A stretch of DNA of 64,000 nt from Paracoccaceae bacterium (GCA_009842205.1 VYFX01000063.1:281199-345198); one strand, 5' to 3'. Positions 17,755 through 27,104 are shown, counted from the first letter of the stretch. Made by a program: numbers and translations. Notes: generated from the letters alone by a model not told the origin.

Positions 17755-19337
17755 GCGACCGATTCCATTACTGGTTGTTCTCCAGAACCGTCCTCAATTC
17801 CTGCCATCAGCAATCCAAGTTCAGACTCATTGGTTTCTTCCGTTATGCGTTCGCCGATAATTTTTCCATCAAACAAGACCGCAACCCTGTCCGATAGTGA
17901 AAATATCTCATCCAGTTCAACACTTACGAGAAGTATGGCAACTCCCTTGTTTCGTAGGTCAATGATTTTTTGGTGAATAAACTCGATAGCTCCAATGTCC
18001 ACACCCCTGGTCGGCTGACCAACGATCAGTACCTTTGGGTGCTGTTCCAACTCTCGCGCCAGAACAATTTTTTGCTGATTTCCACCGGAAAAGTTTTTGA
18101 CCAGATTATTGGGGGTAGGGGGGCGGATATCAAACTTGGCCATTTCCTCACGGGCAATTTCACGGGTTTTCCCATTATCCATCAATAGCCAGTTCCTGTT
18201 GAATTCATCCTTGTGGTGATATCCGAAAGCAATGTTTTCCCAAGCAAAGAAATCTAGGATCAAACCGAGTTTTTGCCGATCTTCGGGGACATGTGAAACA
18301 CCATATTCCCGCTTTGATCTTGCATCCGATCCCTTGCCGAGCAAGGGAATTTCTTCACCATCAATTTTCATGGTACCAGTTGCAGGTGATATGCCTCCCA
18401 AGGCTTCAAGAAGTTCTGTCTGGCCATTGCCGGCAACGCCCGCAATTCCCAGTATTTCTCCCTTTCTTACATGAAATGATACATTCTTTAGGGCTGTTAC
18501 GCCTCGTTTGTCCGTGACACTGAGGTCATGGACCTCCAGTGATTTGTCTCCCACTTCTGTGGTGTCCTTTTCAACCCTGAGCAAAACAGACCTGCCAACC
18601 ATTAATTCTGCCAACTCTTGCGGGTTGGTTTTACTTGTTTCCAGGGTGGCTGTCATTTCGCCCCGCCTCATGACACTTACAGTGTCAGTAACCGACATGA
18701 TTTCCTTCAGTTTGTGGGTAATCAGGATTATGGTCTTGCCTTCCTTGGACAGGTTACGCAGAATATTGAATAAATGATCGGCTTCGGCTGGTGTCAAAAC
18801 CCCCGTTGGTTCATCCAAAATAAGTATGTCTGCCTGTCGATAAAGGGCTTTGAGTATTTCGACCCGCTGTTGATGTCCCACGGACAAATCCTCAATCAGG
18901 GCATCCGGGTTCACTTCGAGCGAATAGGTTGATGCCAGGTCAGAAAGAAGTACCCTTGCATTGTTCAGGGCCGGATTGATTAAAAAACTGTTTTCCGTAC
19001 CCAGAATGACATTTTCCAGGACTGTAAAGTTCTCGACCAATTTGAAGTGTTGGTGAACCATACCGATACCAGCCTCGATTGCGACATGGCTATCGGTGAT
19101 ATTAATGTGCTTGCCATTAATATAGATTTCTCCCGAATCAGATTTGTAAAATCCATAGAGAATAGACATCAGGGTCGATTTGCCGGCACCATTTTCACCG
19201 ACAATGCCGTGGATTGATCCCTTGTTTACTTTCAGGTTTATATTTTTGTTGGCCTGAACAGGACCAAAGGATTTCGAGATCCCCCTGAGTTCAATCATAG
19301 GTGCAGCACTGTCGTGCTGCACCTTTGTATCCATCAC
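17751..19337 (-). CDS. Double-domain ABC transporter ATPase (BMP family)
   Basis: A 528-residue ATPase with two nucleotide-binding domains, like YufO and RbsA. Domain 1 has Walker A GENGAGKST, signature LSVGHQQRVEI and Walker B LILDEPTGVLTP. Domain 2 has the usual degenerate P-loop GVAGNGQTELL, signature FSGGNQQKIVL and LIVGQPTRGVDIGA. It energises uptake of the BMP-bound solute. It sits 16 bases after the binding-protein gene and overlaps the next permease by four bases. Confidence 0.93.
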   Translation of the reverse strand: MMDTKVQHDSAAPMIELRGISKSFGPVQANKNINLKVNKGSIHGIVGENGAGKSTLMSILYGFYKSDSGEIYINGKHINITDSHVAIEAGIGMVHQHFKLVENFTVLENVILGTENSFLINPALNNARVLLSDLASTYSLEVNPDALIEDLSVGHQQRVEILKALYRQADILILDEPTGVLTPAEADHLFNILRNLSKEGKTIILITHKLKEIMSVTDTVSVMRRGEMTATLETSKTNPQELAELMVGRSVLLRVEKDTTEVGDKSLEVHDLSVTDKRGVTALKNVSFHVRKGEILGIAGVAGNGQTELLEALGGISPATGTMKIDGEEIPLLGKGSDARSKREYGVSHVPEDRQKLGLILDFFAWENIAFGYHHKDEFNRNWLLMDNGKTREIAREEMAKFDIRPPTPNNLVKNFSGGNQQKIVLARELEQHPKVLIVGQPTRGVDIGAIEFIHQKIIDLRNKGVAILLVSVELDEIFSLSDRVAVLFDGKIIGERITEETNESELGLLMAGIEDGSGEQPVMESVA

Positions 19338-19353
19338 TGATACTCAAACAAAA

Positions 19354-20343
19354 TTAGCTGGCTGGGCAACTGTCATCAGTTGTGTAGTCGTGGACAACAA
19401 TGTCGCCATTGATGATTGAAGCCTTGGTAGCCTCGATCATTTCCAGTACGTCAGCTGAAATCAGGTCTTGATTGTTTTCATCCAAGGCATATCCAACCCC
19501 ATCTTCCTTGAGGCCAAGTACAACTATTGAGGTATTCAAATCCTCTCCTTCAGAGAAAGAATTGTAAACAGCCACGTCAACCCTTTTCAACATTGAAGTC
19601 AAAACGGAACCAGGATGCAGGTGATTTTGGTTGGCATCAACACCGATACCCAAAATACCAGCGTCGGCAGCTGCTTGCAGCACACCAACACCAGTGCCAC
19701 CGGCAGCATGGTAAACTACATCAGCTCCAGAAGCTATCTGGGCCTTGGTCAATTCACCACCCTTGACAGGATCGTTCCAAGCAGAAGGATCGTTACCAGT
19801 CATGTTTTGTATTACGTTGATATCGGGATTTGCAGCCTTGACACCCTGTACATAACCACAACCAAACCTACGAATTAACGGGATATCCATGCCGCCGACA
19901 AAACCGACTGTGTTGGAAGCAGTGGTCATACCAGCGATTAAACCCACCAGATAGGATCCCTCATGCTCCTTGAACACGATTGATTTTACATTGGGTTGAT
20001 CAACGACAAAGTCGATGATGGCAAAATTGGTATCAGGAAAATCTGGAGCAACGTTGTCAAGAACACTACCGAAAGCAAATCCGGTCATTACAATCGGATT
20101 ACTTCCCCCTTCGGCCAATCTACGAAGGGCTTGTTCTCGTTGAGCTTCGGATTGAATTTCGATTTCTCTATACGATCCGCCAGTCTCGCTTTTCCATTTT
20201 TCGGCACCGTTCCAAGCACTCTCATTGAAGGATTTGTCGAACTTACCTCCGATATCAAAAACTATTGCAGGTTCTGCAAATAGATTAGCTCCCATGAACA
20301 ATAGGGCAAGCAAGGAGGCGAATGTTCCCTTGATGATTTTCAT
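19354..20343 (-). CDS. BMP-family ABC solute-binding protein
   Basis: A 329-residue periplasmic binding protein of the basic-membrane-protein (PnrA-like) family. A cleavable signal peptide of about 23 residues ends in LFA-EP; there is no lipobox cysteine, as usual for Gram-negative versions. Family landmarks are GGKFDKSFNESAW, HEGSYLVGLIAG, GIGVDANQNHLHPGSVLTSM and a late K-x-VD. PnrA proteins bind purine nucleosides, but proteobacterial relatives have varied ligands. It is first in the operon, with a strong AGGAGAG ribosome site at 20351-20357. The downstream ALDH and SDR suggest a ligand that is oxidised after uptake. Confidence 0.92.
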   Translation of the reverse strand: MKIIKGTFASLLALLFMGANLFAEPAIVFDIGGKFDKSFNESAWNGAEKWKSETGGSYREIEIQSEAQREQALRRLAEGGSNPIVMTGFAFGSVLDNVAPDFPDTNFAIIDFVVDQPNVKSIVFKEHEGSYLVGLIAGMTTASNTVGFVGGMDIPLIRRFGCGYVQGVKAANPDINVIQNMTGNDPSAWNDPVKGGELTKAQIASGADVVYHAAGGTGVGVLQAAADAGILGIGVDANQNHLHPGSVLTSMLKRVDVAVYNSFSEGEDLNTSIVVLGLKEDGVGYALDENNQDLISADVLEMIEATKASIINGDIVVHDYTTDDSCPAS

Positions 20344-20912
20344 TTTATTTCTCTCCTATAAGTAGAAACAACATTTAGATTCTAAATTGAATCTTATTTA
20401 CCAAGTTATTTATTTGCAAAGAAAATAGGGATTTACAAACAAATAATGTCCTGAATTCAGAACACGTCTGGGCCTGTGAAGTGCTGATTTAGGTTCATCT
20501 AGGATTTATATATTTTACATCATAGTTTTTTTATCAAAAGCTGTTTCAGAGCCAATCACAGTGATTGATTCAAGATGTCACCCCAACATGAGGCTTTGTA
20601 CATCTACATACCACTCATGACTTGAGCAGGGCAAGGTAAAAGGCAATTAAGGGGGGGGGAGGCAATTGCACGACCAAGACTGTAACCTCCCCATTTTCCT
20701 TAAAAGTTGAAAAGAGGCACCTCATTTGATACAGTTGTAGGAGTTTCCCTGTTACAAAAGTTTTGACAATCCACCCATCAATGATACTTTTTTTGAAACC
20801 CTGGTCACAACTACAATCAACAATACTGTGGTGTTGGTAAACCCTACACCAATGTCAGAGTATTGACAGCAAGTCCAGCTAGTCTGAATAAAACGTAAAA
20901 TCGGAAGGTACT
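20344..20912. other. Long intergenic region between BMP operon and mscS
   Basis: 569 bases between divergent genes with no convincing ORF. Visible elements: an inverted repeat AGATTC-N6-GAATCT at 20377-20394 just upstream of the binding-protein ribosome site, a perfect CTGAATTCAG palindrome near 20451-20460, an AATCAC-A-GTGATT dyad near 20555-20567, and a run of nine G at 20651-20659 leading into a hairpin with CCTCCCC at 20686-20692. The region presumably holds both promoters and operators. No riboswitch consensus was recognised. Confidence 0.5.
20377..20394 (-). promoter_or_regulatory. Candidate operator of BMP operon
   Basis: A 6-base inverted repeat with a 6-base spacer (AGATTC/GAATCT) lies 34-51 bases upstream of the binding-protein start codon, in the likely promoter or 5' leader. 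The position fits repressor binding, but no regulator gene is adjacent and such AT-rich dyads arise by chance. Confidence 0.3.
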
Positions 20913-22247
20913 GTGGAAAACTTAACAACGTTTCTTGAAGCGATAAATCTGCAGCAAATCCTGGCAAGTTTTAAATTCTGGTTCAACTCAACAATTCTGG
21001 TAATGGATAATCTCATCCAAGGGATTGTTCTAATTGTGGCAATAATGATTGGATTGTTTCTGGGACCAAGGATTCGCAAGACGATTAAAATTACAGAATC
21101 CTATCGAGCCAGGCATGCAATAATTTACCCCCTGATTACCCGTACGTTGGCACTTTCCACCCATATACTCATTTTGGTACTGCTCTGGTTTATAGTGCTT
21201 ATGACAGAAACCATAGTACAATACCAGAGTCAATTCATCATGCTGTTCGCAAGTCTATTAACAGCGTGGGTAGTGATCCGATTCCTGTCCGGAATTATTC
21301 AAAATCAATTCTTGGCACGTTTGGTAAGTTGGGTGACTTGGATCTTGGCTATTCTTATAGCATTTGATAAACTCCAACCTGTCACAACCATTCTTGATGA
21401 CATTGCCATTAGTTTTGGCCAAGTACACATCTCAGTATTGTCTGTATTCAAGGGTATAATCCTCCTCGGAATTTTGCTTTGGACAGTTCTCGCAATTTCC
21501 AATCGGATAGAAAATCTAATCGTCAGGTCCGCATCCCTAACCCCTTCAGCCAAGGTACTGATTTCCAAACTTGCTAAAATTGGCCTTATAACACTTGCTG
21601 TCCTAATCGTTATCAACAGTTTTGGTATTGATCTGACAGCACTGGCCGTCTTTGGAGGTGCCTTGGGAATTGGTATAGGACTTGGCTTGCAAACGGTTGT
21701 ATCGAATCTCGTCAGTGGAATTTTGCTTCTTTTAGACAAGTCAATCAAACCCAATGATGTGATTACCGTGGGTCAAACATTTGGTTGGGTAGAAAAATTG
21801 GGTGTCCGATTTACCTCGGTTCGAACTAGGGATGGGATTGAGCATATCATACCCAATGAAGAACTCATCAGTCAGAGGGTCGAAAGTTGGTCACATTCGG
21901 ACCAATCCGTACGCTTGCGAATTCCAATAGGAATTTCCTACAGTTCTGATGTACGTCTCGCAATGGAAATATGTGTTGCAGAGGCGGCAAAGGTAGAGAG
22001 GGTTAAGTCTGATCCGGCCCCCCGTTGCCTGTTCAGGGCTTTTGGAGAAAGCTCGCTAAATCTGGAGATAAGGGTCTGGATAGATGACATGACTCTTGGC
22101 CGTGGGTCAGTTATAAGTGAAATTCTCCTTCGGGTTTGGGACGAGTTCAGAAAACAGGGTATACAGTTACCATACCCGCAGAGGGACTTACATGTTAAGT
22201 CGATTGATACATCAGTGATGTCACAAATCCAAAACCTGAAAGGGTAG
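20913..22247 (+). CDS. Mechanosensitive ion channel, MscS family
   Basis: A 444-residue inner-membrane tension-gated channel that releases solutes on hypo-osmotic shock. Several N-terminal membrane helices precede the MscS core. The pore-lining TM3 is the glycine/alanine-rich stretch around residues 247-262, followed by LQTVVSNLVSGILLLLDKS and the beta domain (IKPNDVITVG). The cytoplasmic alpha/beta domain ends with LPYPQRDLHV, as in the family. The start is GTG with a GGAAGG ribosome site. It has extra N-terminal helices compared with minimal MscS. Confidence 0.92.
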   Translation: MENLTTFLEAINLQQILASFKFWFNSTILVMDNLIQGIVLIVAIMIGLFLGPRIRKTIKITESYRARHAIIYPLITRTLALSTHILILVLLWFIVLMTETIVQYQSQFIMLFASLLTAWVVIRFLSGIIQNQFLARLVSWVTWILAILIAFDKLQPVTTILDDIAISFGQVHISVLSVFKGIILLGILLWTVLAISNRIENLIVRSASLTPSAKVLISKLAKIGLITLAVLIVINSFGIDLTALAVFGGALGIGIGLGLQTVVSNLVSGILLLLDKSIKPNDVITVGQTFGWVEKLGVRFTSVRTRDGIEHIIPNEELISQRVESWSHSDQSVRLRIPIGISYSSDVRLAMEICVAEAAKVERVKSDPAPRCLFRAFGESSLNLEIRVWIDDMTLGRGSVISEILLRVWDEFRKQGIQLPYPQRDLHVKSIDTSVMSQIQNLKG

Positions 22248-22281
22248 AAAAATTCTGATATTGCATCGTGATGGTGGGTTC

Positions 22282-22307
22282 ACAAATTATTTTGACCACT
22301 AATTTGT
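22282..22307 (+). terminator. Possible terminator after mscS
   Basis: Arms ACAAATTA (22282-22289) and TAATTTGT (22300-22307) with a 10-base loop, then a T-rich tail, lie 35 bases after the mscS stop codon and before convergent tsaB. The stem is AT-rich and weak, so this is tentative. Confidence 0.35.
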
Positions 22308-22350
22308 TTTCGAGTTTTGTTGCTGGTAGTGCATTGTAAAATACCGATGG

Positions 22351-23022
22351 CTAATTTGACCGTCGAGGATTCATCTGATTAACCAACTTGCCAAGGCTAG
22401 TGTCAATGCGTGGAGGGCTGACATAAAATGGTTTCGGTGGAGAATGGTTTAAGCCGACTTGACTTGATGAAATTATTGCCACGGAATGGGATGGATTGTA
22501 TTTTGGGGCAAGGTATTTGAGTCCAAACTGTGCACCGATCTTTTCAGCTTCAAATCCAATCACCGAAAGGTTTTCAGTCGCAGGAAGTCTGAGTGTATTC
22601 AGGGTTGCAACAAAGGGTTGGCCGCTTGTACCCAACCTGGCAAAAAAATTATCCTTGACGGATTTGACCGTTATCAGCAGTGGATCTTCATAGCCTAAAG
22701 CCACGGCAGTGAATTTGTCGACCCCAATAGCAGGAATACCCAAGGATAGTGATAGACCTCTTGCTGCAGAAACACCAACACGTATTCCATTGAAATTTCC
22801 GGGTCCAACACAAACCCCGATTACCTTCATCCGATCCCAGGAAAGATTCCTGTCCTGAAACATCTCGTGAATAAGGGGAAATAACCTGTCATTACCTTTT
22901 TTCTTGGGTTCCTCACCTTGAAGTATCAACTTATCATTTTGAAGTATTGTTACCCCGAGATGGGTATCAGAGGTATCGATCCCGATTACGAGATCACGCT
23001 TACATGACTGGTCGGACTTCAA
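22351..23022 (-). CDS. tsaB: tRNA threonylcarbamoyladenosine biosynthesis protein TsaB
   Basis: A 223-residue partner of TsaD in making the universal t6A37 modification of ANN-decoding tRNAs. The ASKHA-fold start IGIDTSDTHLGV and the core GVCVGPGNFNGIRVGVSAARGL are diagnostic; TsaB lacks TsaD's metal-binding histidines, as here. It overlaps the end of the upstream Nfu gene by 23 bases. Nfu-tsaB adjacency is frequent in alphaproteobacteria. Neither rimI nor tsaD is next to it. Confidence 0.93.
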   Translation of the reverse strand: MKSDQSCKRDLVIGIDTSDTHLGVTILQNDKLILQGEEPKKKGNDRLFPLIHEMFQDRNLSWDRMKVIGVCVGPGNFNGIRVGVSAARGLSLSLGIPAIGVDKFTAVALGYEDPLLITVKSVKDNFFARLGTSGQPFVATLNTLRLPATENLSVIGFEAEKIGAQFGLKYLAPKYNPSHSVAIISSSQVGLNHSPPKPFYVSPPRIDTSLGKLVNQMNPRRSN

Positions 23023-23560
23023 CGACTTCGGGAATATAATGTCTAAGCAGGTTTTCGATACCCATTTTCAGGGTAATCGTGGATGAAGGACAACCGGCAC
23101 AAGCACCCTTCATATGAAGATACACCACACCTCTTTCGAAACCATAAAATGTTATATCCCCACCATCCTGTGCAACAGCAGGTCTGACCCTAGTATCAAG
23201 CAATTCCTTGATTTGCTTGATTATTGGTGCATCCGGTGAATCTGGATCCTCCTGGACAGAGTTTTCCTTTTGTGAATATTCCATCACGGGATATCCGGCT
23301 TGGAAATGTTCCATAATCGTTCCCAAAATTGCCGGTTTTATATGCTCCCAATGTATTGAGTCCCCCTTGGAGATGGAAATGAAATCACTACCATAGAAAA
23401 CCCTTTCCACTCCCCTGATGGAAAAGAGCTTTTGTGCCAAACTAGAATGTTCGGCTGAATCCACATCAGGAAAATCCTCCGTACCATTCGGCAATACATC
23501 CTCTCCGGGATAAAATTTGAGGGTAGCTGGATTTGGTGTTGCTTCTGTTTGAATGAACAT
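23000..23560 (-). CDS. Nfu-type iron-sulfur cluster scaffold/carrier
   Basis: A 186-residue protein with an N-terminal Nfu_N domain (FIQTEATPNPATLKFYPG) and a C-terminal NifU-like domain carrying the cluster-binding CAGC at 154-157. It would deliver 4Fe-4S clusters to target enzymes in the cytosol, like mitochondrial NFU1, which shares this architecture. It has a normal ATG start and is cotranscribed with tsaB. Confidence 0.93.
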   Translation of the reverse strand: MFIQTEATPNPATLKFYPGEDVLPNGTEDFPDVDSAEHSSLAQKLFSIRGVERVFYGSDFISISKGDSIHWEHIKPAILGTIMEHFQAGYPVMEYSQKENSVQEDPDSPDAPIIKQIKELLDTRVRPAVAQDGGDITFYGFERGVVYLHMKGACAGCPSSTITLKMGIENLLRHYIPEVVEVRPVM

Positions 23561-23767
23561 TGAAAGAAATCCATCTGGTTAACTGGAAGGTAATTTAAAT
23601 ATAATGAAATTCTTCTGTCTAGCAAGAGGAACAAATATTCAGAGATTCACCCTTGATTCGAATTTCCAAAAGGTTGTTTCCCCCTTTTTTATTATTCAGA
23701 CAATGCTTGGTCAGAAGCCAGCATGTCCTTAGTAAAATTTGTCCGCTAGAAACCTGGTTTTGATTTA

Positions 23768-25201
23768 CTACTCTTGGAACCTGTTCAGGAGATGTTTTAT
23801 CTCGGCTTCAACCAGTTTGGGAAACTTGGGATGTCGTTGTGGAAGATCACACCAGATTTCAGGGATTCTGGCAAATTGTTGTTCCATTCCCGGTTGCAAA
23901 TAAGGCTTGAGAAAAGAAAAATAGGGATCCTGATAGTTGAAACTTGAAGAGCCATCTGCAACTTTCTTCAATAACACATACCAGCAGGCAACTGATTTGA
24001 TGCTACATTCCGGATTGATACCTCGATCAAAACAACCCTCAAGTGTTGGAAGCAGGAATTGCCTGAATTTACTGTATCCATCCATGGCAATTCGAGGTAG
24101 GCCATCGGCTATTTGCCAGTTTTGAAACCGTTTCTTGACAGAACAGGCATATGCCTTCAGATCTATGGGACTATTCTGGTCCAGCGTGGGAATAACCTCC
24201 TTTTCTAAAAGTAAATCAAAAAAAGTGCTTAGTTCCGGATCAATAATCGCCTCGTCAAAGGTATCAAACCCCTTGAGTGCTGCCAAATGGACCAACCCCA
24301 GATGACTCCCATTCAATATTCTGATTTTTGCTTCCTCATAAGGTGAGACATCCTTTACAAAGGTGACACCTGCCAACTCCAGTTCTGGTCGTTGACCCCT
24401 GAAGTCATCAGTAATTACCCATTGAATGAAATCCTCTGAATGGATGGTAAAATCGTTTCTGATACCGAATTTTTTCTCGACTTCCTGAGAATGAAACTGA
24501 ATGGGTTTCGGAGTAATTCTATCGACCATTGAACTGGGAAAGGAAACATTGTCCTGCATCCAGGCATTAAGGTCTTTTTCTCCAAAGGCTTTTAGATATA
24601 ACTCCATATTCCTTCTGAGCATATTGCCGTTGTCCCGAAGATTGTCGCAACATAATACAGTCAGGGGTAATTTACAGAGTTCCTTTCTCCTTTTCAGGGC
24701 TTTCATGAGGTAATCATATACCGTACCGTCATCATGATTTTTTGACACGCTCTTGTTCAGAACTTTATCTACATCCAATAATCCGTCCTCACCAAGATAA
24801 TAACCGCTTTCGGTAACCGTAACGGAAATTATTTGAACGGTCGGTTGAGCTATGATTTGCTCAGCATCATGTGGGTTCTCTGTCCAATCGAAAAAGGATT
24901 TATGGGAGCGGACCAATTGGAAGTGGGAATCTGAGTTGGAAGCAAGTGTCTTGAGAAAATATTCTCCCTCGCGGTGCTTTAGTCTTCTTAAATCAAGGGA
25001 AGATTCCCTTCTCAAATTTACCCCGGTAATGGCCCAATCAAGCTGTTCACTCTTGTCCATGAAATTGTCAATGTAAACTGCCTGATGAGCTCGATGAAAA
25101 GAACCAACGCCTAAATGAACAACACCGACACTGGTTTTTGTTCGGTCGTAATGGGTTTGAAAATACCCCGACTCCTCTACTCTAAAATCATGTTTATACA
25201 T
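23768..25201 (-). CDS. Polyol dehydrogenase, mannitol dehydrogenase family (MtlK-like)
   Basis: A 477-residue NAD-dependent long-chain polyol dehydrogenase that would oxidise mannitol or a related polyol to the ketose. The N-terminal cofactor region is VVHLGVGSFHRAHQAVYID near residues 27-45, and the catalytic pattern K-x5-N-x2-H is seen in KIRILNGSHLGL near residue 295. Fructuronate reductases share this family, but the polyol-type ABC importer and sorbitol-dehydrogenase remnant in the same operon favour mannitol, arabitol or sorbitol. It is the last gene of the operon. Confidence 0.88.
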   Translation of the reverse strand: MYKHDFRVEESGYFQTHYDRTKTSVGVVHLGVGSFHRAHQAVYIDNFMDKSEQLDWAITGVNLRRESSLDLRRLKHREGEYFLKTLASNSDSHFQLVRSHKSFFDWTENPHDAEQIIAQPTVQIISVTVTESGYYLGEDGLLDVDKVLNKSVSKNHDDGTVYDYLMKALKRRKELCKLPLTVLCCDNLRDNGNMLRRNMELYLKAFGEKDLNAWMQDNVSFPSSMVDRITPKPIQFHSQEVEKKFGIRNDFTIHSEDFIQWVITDDFRGQRPELELAGVTFVKDVSPYEEAKIRILNGSHLGLVHLAALKGFDTFDEAIIDPELSTFFDLLLEKEVIPTLDQNSPIDLKAYACSVKKRFQNWQIADGLPRIAMDGYSKFRQFLLPTLEGCFDRGINPECSIKSVACWYVLLKKVADGSSSFNYQDPYFSFLKPYLQPGMEQQFARIPEIWCDLPQRHPKFPKLVEAEIKHLLNRFQE

Positions 25202-25219
25202 TGTAAAAACTTATCTGAC

Positions 25220-26095
25220 CTAAATTGCCAATTCTTTTCTTGCTTCGTTCCGAAATACCCTCGGTTGAACACCCTTGATGCGTAAAAACTGACGATTGAA
25301 ATTTGCCAGGTTTCTAAATCCTACATCGTAACAAATTGTCGAGATGTGTTCTTCGGTTTCATATAGTTTGGCACAGGCCTGGCCGATTCGGATTCGATTT
25401 AAAAAATCGGAATAATGATTGCCTGTCGTATTGTAGAAATGCCTTGAAAATGCACTTTGGCTCATACAGGCCATTTCAGCCATTTGTGATAACTTAATAT
25501 CCTCCTTGTAGTTGACAATAATATGCTCGATTACCTTGGTTATATTGGAATAGTTTTTTGTCCAGTTCTTATTGGTAAGTTGTGAGGTTGAAAGAATTTG
25601 ACAGGTTTCCCATTGGCTCAGACAAAGCAGGAAATCCAGAAACAATATGATTTGCTTCAGGCCTCTGGCATTCCTTATTTCTTCAAACCTCTTAATTGAT
25701 TCATCAAGTTTGAAACCTATGAACTCCACTCCGCTTTCAGCCTTGGAAAATAATAATTGCAGCTCCCGAAACTCGGGGCAAGCCTCCTTGGCTTCGCTGA
25801 TGCTGTTCTGATTGAACTGGATTAACATGTCCCTTATACCTACTGGTGCATAAAGGTTATCATCCGTTACCCAATTGTGGGGAACCAATGGTCCGGTAAG
25901 AAACAGTGATCCGGGCTCAAATCCACCTATATAGTCACCAACAAAGGCCTTACCCCTGGTTTCAACGATCAGGTGAAGTTCAGATTCCTCATGGGAATGC
26001 CATCGGCATAGTTCGGTAGGCCACCCATGTTCAAGGTACCTGATACTGCTCAGGGACCTGTCTACTATTTCCAATTCCGGACTGATTATGGACAT
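25220..26095 (-). CDS. AraC-family transcriptional regulator of polyol operon
   Basis: A 291-residue regulator with an N-terminal cupin-like sensing domain (the HSHEESELHLIVE metal/sugar-pocket region near residue 33) and a C-terminal double helix-turn-helix (LSQMAEMACMSQSAFSRHF, then ISTICYDVGFRNLANFNRQF). It lies inside the polyol operon, 18 bases before the dehydrogenase, and most likely activates it in response to the imported polyol. The target promoter would be upstream of 29313. Confidence 0.88.
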   Translation of the reverse strand: MSIISPELEIVDRSLSSIRYLEHGWPTELCRWHSHEESELHLIVETRGKAFVGDYIGGFEPGSLFLTGPLVPHNWVTDDNLYAPVGIRDMLIQFNQNSISEAKEACPEFRELQLLFSKAESGVEFIGFKLDESIKRFEEIRNARGLKQIILFLDFLLCLSQWETCQILSTSQLTNKNWTKNYSNITKVIEHIIVNYKEDIKLSQMAEMACMSQSAFSRHFYNTTGNHYSDFLNRIRIGQACAKLYETEEHISTICYDVGFRNLANFNRQFLRIKGVQPRVFRNEARKELAI

Positions 26096-26101
26096 GGCTT
26101 A

Positions 26102-26278
26102 TCAGCTTAAAACATTGCCACTATCAACATTGATGGTTTGACAGGTTATATAGGCAGATAGATCGGAAACCAGAAACAAGGCAACCTTGGCAATGTCCTT
26201 GGGTTTACCCATACTGCCCATCGGTACTTCCTCACCGACCACTTCAAGTGAAATCTTACCGGGTTTATGTGAAGTCAT
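26102..26278 (-). pseudogene. Remnant of sorbitol dehydrogenase (SDR) after deletion
   Basis: 58 codons align with the C-terminal tail of SmoS-type sorbitol dehydrogenases: VPMGSMGKPKDIAKVALFLV, then ITCQTINVDSGNVLS. The Rossmann fold and YxxxK site are missing. The fragment begins exactly at the permease stop codon (ATGA overlap), so a deletion seems to have removed the expected ATPase gene and most of the dehydrogenase, joining the permease stop to the SDR tail in a readable frame. The short ORF may still be translated by reinitiation, but it cannot be an active SDR. Confidence 0.75.
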
Positions 26279-27099
26279 TTGACTGCCCCGAAAGTCAATC
26301 CCTGTACCAGCTGTTTTTGACAGAACCAGCCGAAAACAACAATTGGCGCACATGCCAAGGTTGAAACGGCAGAAAGCTTGGCCCAGAAAAGCCCTTCAGG
26401 GCTGGAGTATGAAGCCACAAGAGCGGTAAGAGTCCCTGCGTCGGAGGCTGTAAGGTTGATTGACCAAAAGGCTTCATTCCAGCATAATACAATACTCAGT
26501 AGTGCTGTGGACAATATTCCGCCCTTGGTAAGGGGTATCAACAACAGTGTGATTACGTTAAGTGTCGAAGCCCCGTCCATTCTGGCTGATTCCAGAATTT
26601 CCTTCGGAACTTCCTTGAAATAACTGAATAACATCCAGATGACGATTGGAAGATTTATCATGGCGAAAATAATGACCAGGGCTGTTCTGGTATCAAGAAG
26701 ACCTGCTCTTTGTACAAGGAGATAAATCGGCATAAGAACACCCACGGCAGGTAGCATTTTGGTTGAAAGCATCCACAAGAGAATATCCTTGGTAAATCGG
26801 CTAGGCCAAAATGCCATGGCGTAAGCACCCGGTATGGCGATCAGCAATGCCAGTAATGTGGCACCAAAAGATGTTATCACCGAATTGATGGCGTAGGAAA
26901 AATAGTCACTACGTTCCTGAACCAGAGCGAAGTTCTCCAGGGTAGGTTCAAAAAACAAAAGTGGTGGAACTGAAATGGCCTGCAATTCCGTTTTGAAACT
27001 TGTTAAAACCAACCAGAAAATCGGGAAAAACATAATTATGCCTGCGACCCAGGACAGTAGTACCCTCAATGTATGCTTTTGTTTGGGTGTAAGTTGCAT
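26275..27099 (-). CDS. Polyol ABC transporter permease (SmoG/MtlG-like)
   Basis: A 274-residue MalG-type permease with six predicted helices and the cytoplasmic EAA loop (ILESARMDGASTLNVITLLLIPLTKGG), the docking site for the ATPase. It ends in the family-typical QKQLVQGLTFGAVK, so the protein is complete despite the deletion scar directly after it. It is the second permease of the polyol importer, 5 bases after its partner. Confidence 0.9.
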   Translation of the reverse strand: MQLTPKQKHTLRVLLSWVAGIIMFFPIFWLVLTSFKTELQAISVPPLLFFEPTLENFALVQERSDYFSYAINSVITSFGATLLALLIAIPGAYAMAFWPSRFTKDILLWMLSTKMLPAVGVLMPIYLLVQRAGLLDTRTALVIIFAMINLPIVIWMLFSYFKEVPKEILESARMDGASTLNVITLLLIPLTKGGILSTALLSIVLCWNEAFWSINLTASDAGTLTALVASYSSPEGLFWAKLSAVSTLACAPIVVFGWFCQKQLVQGLTFGAVK

Positions 27100-27104
27100 T
27101 GATC

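Noticed and set aside
20344..20912. Possible purine or other riboswitch ahead of the BMP operon
   Set aside because: No conserved aptamer core could be recognised on the relevant strand.
26102..26353. 83-residue ORF as an independent gene
   Set aside because: Its first part reads through the permease coding region in another frame; only the segment after 26278 resembles an SDR tail.
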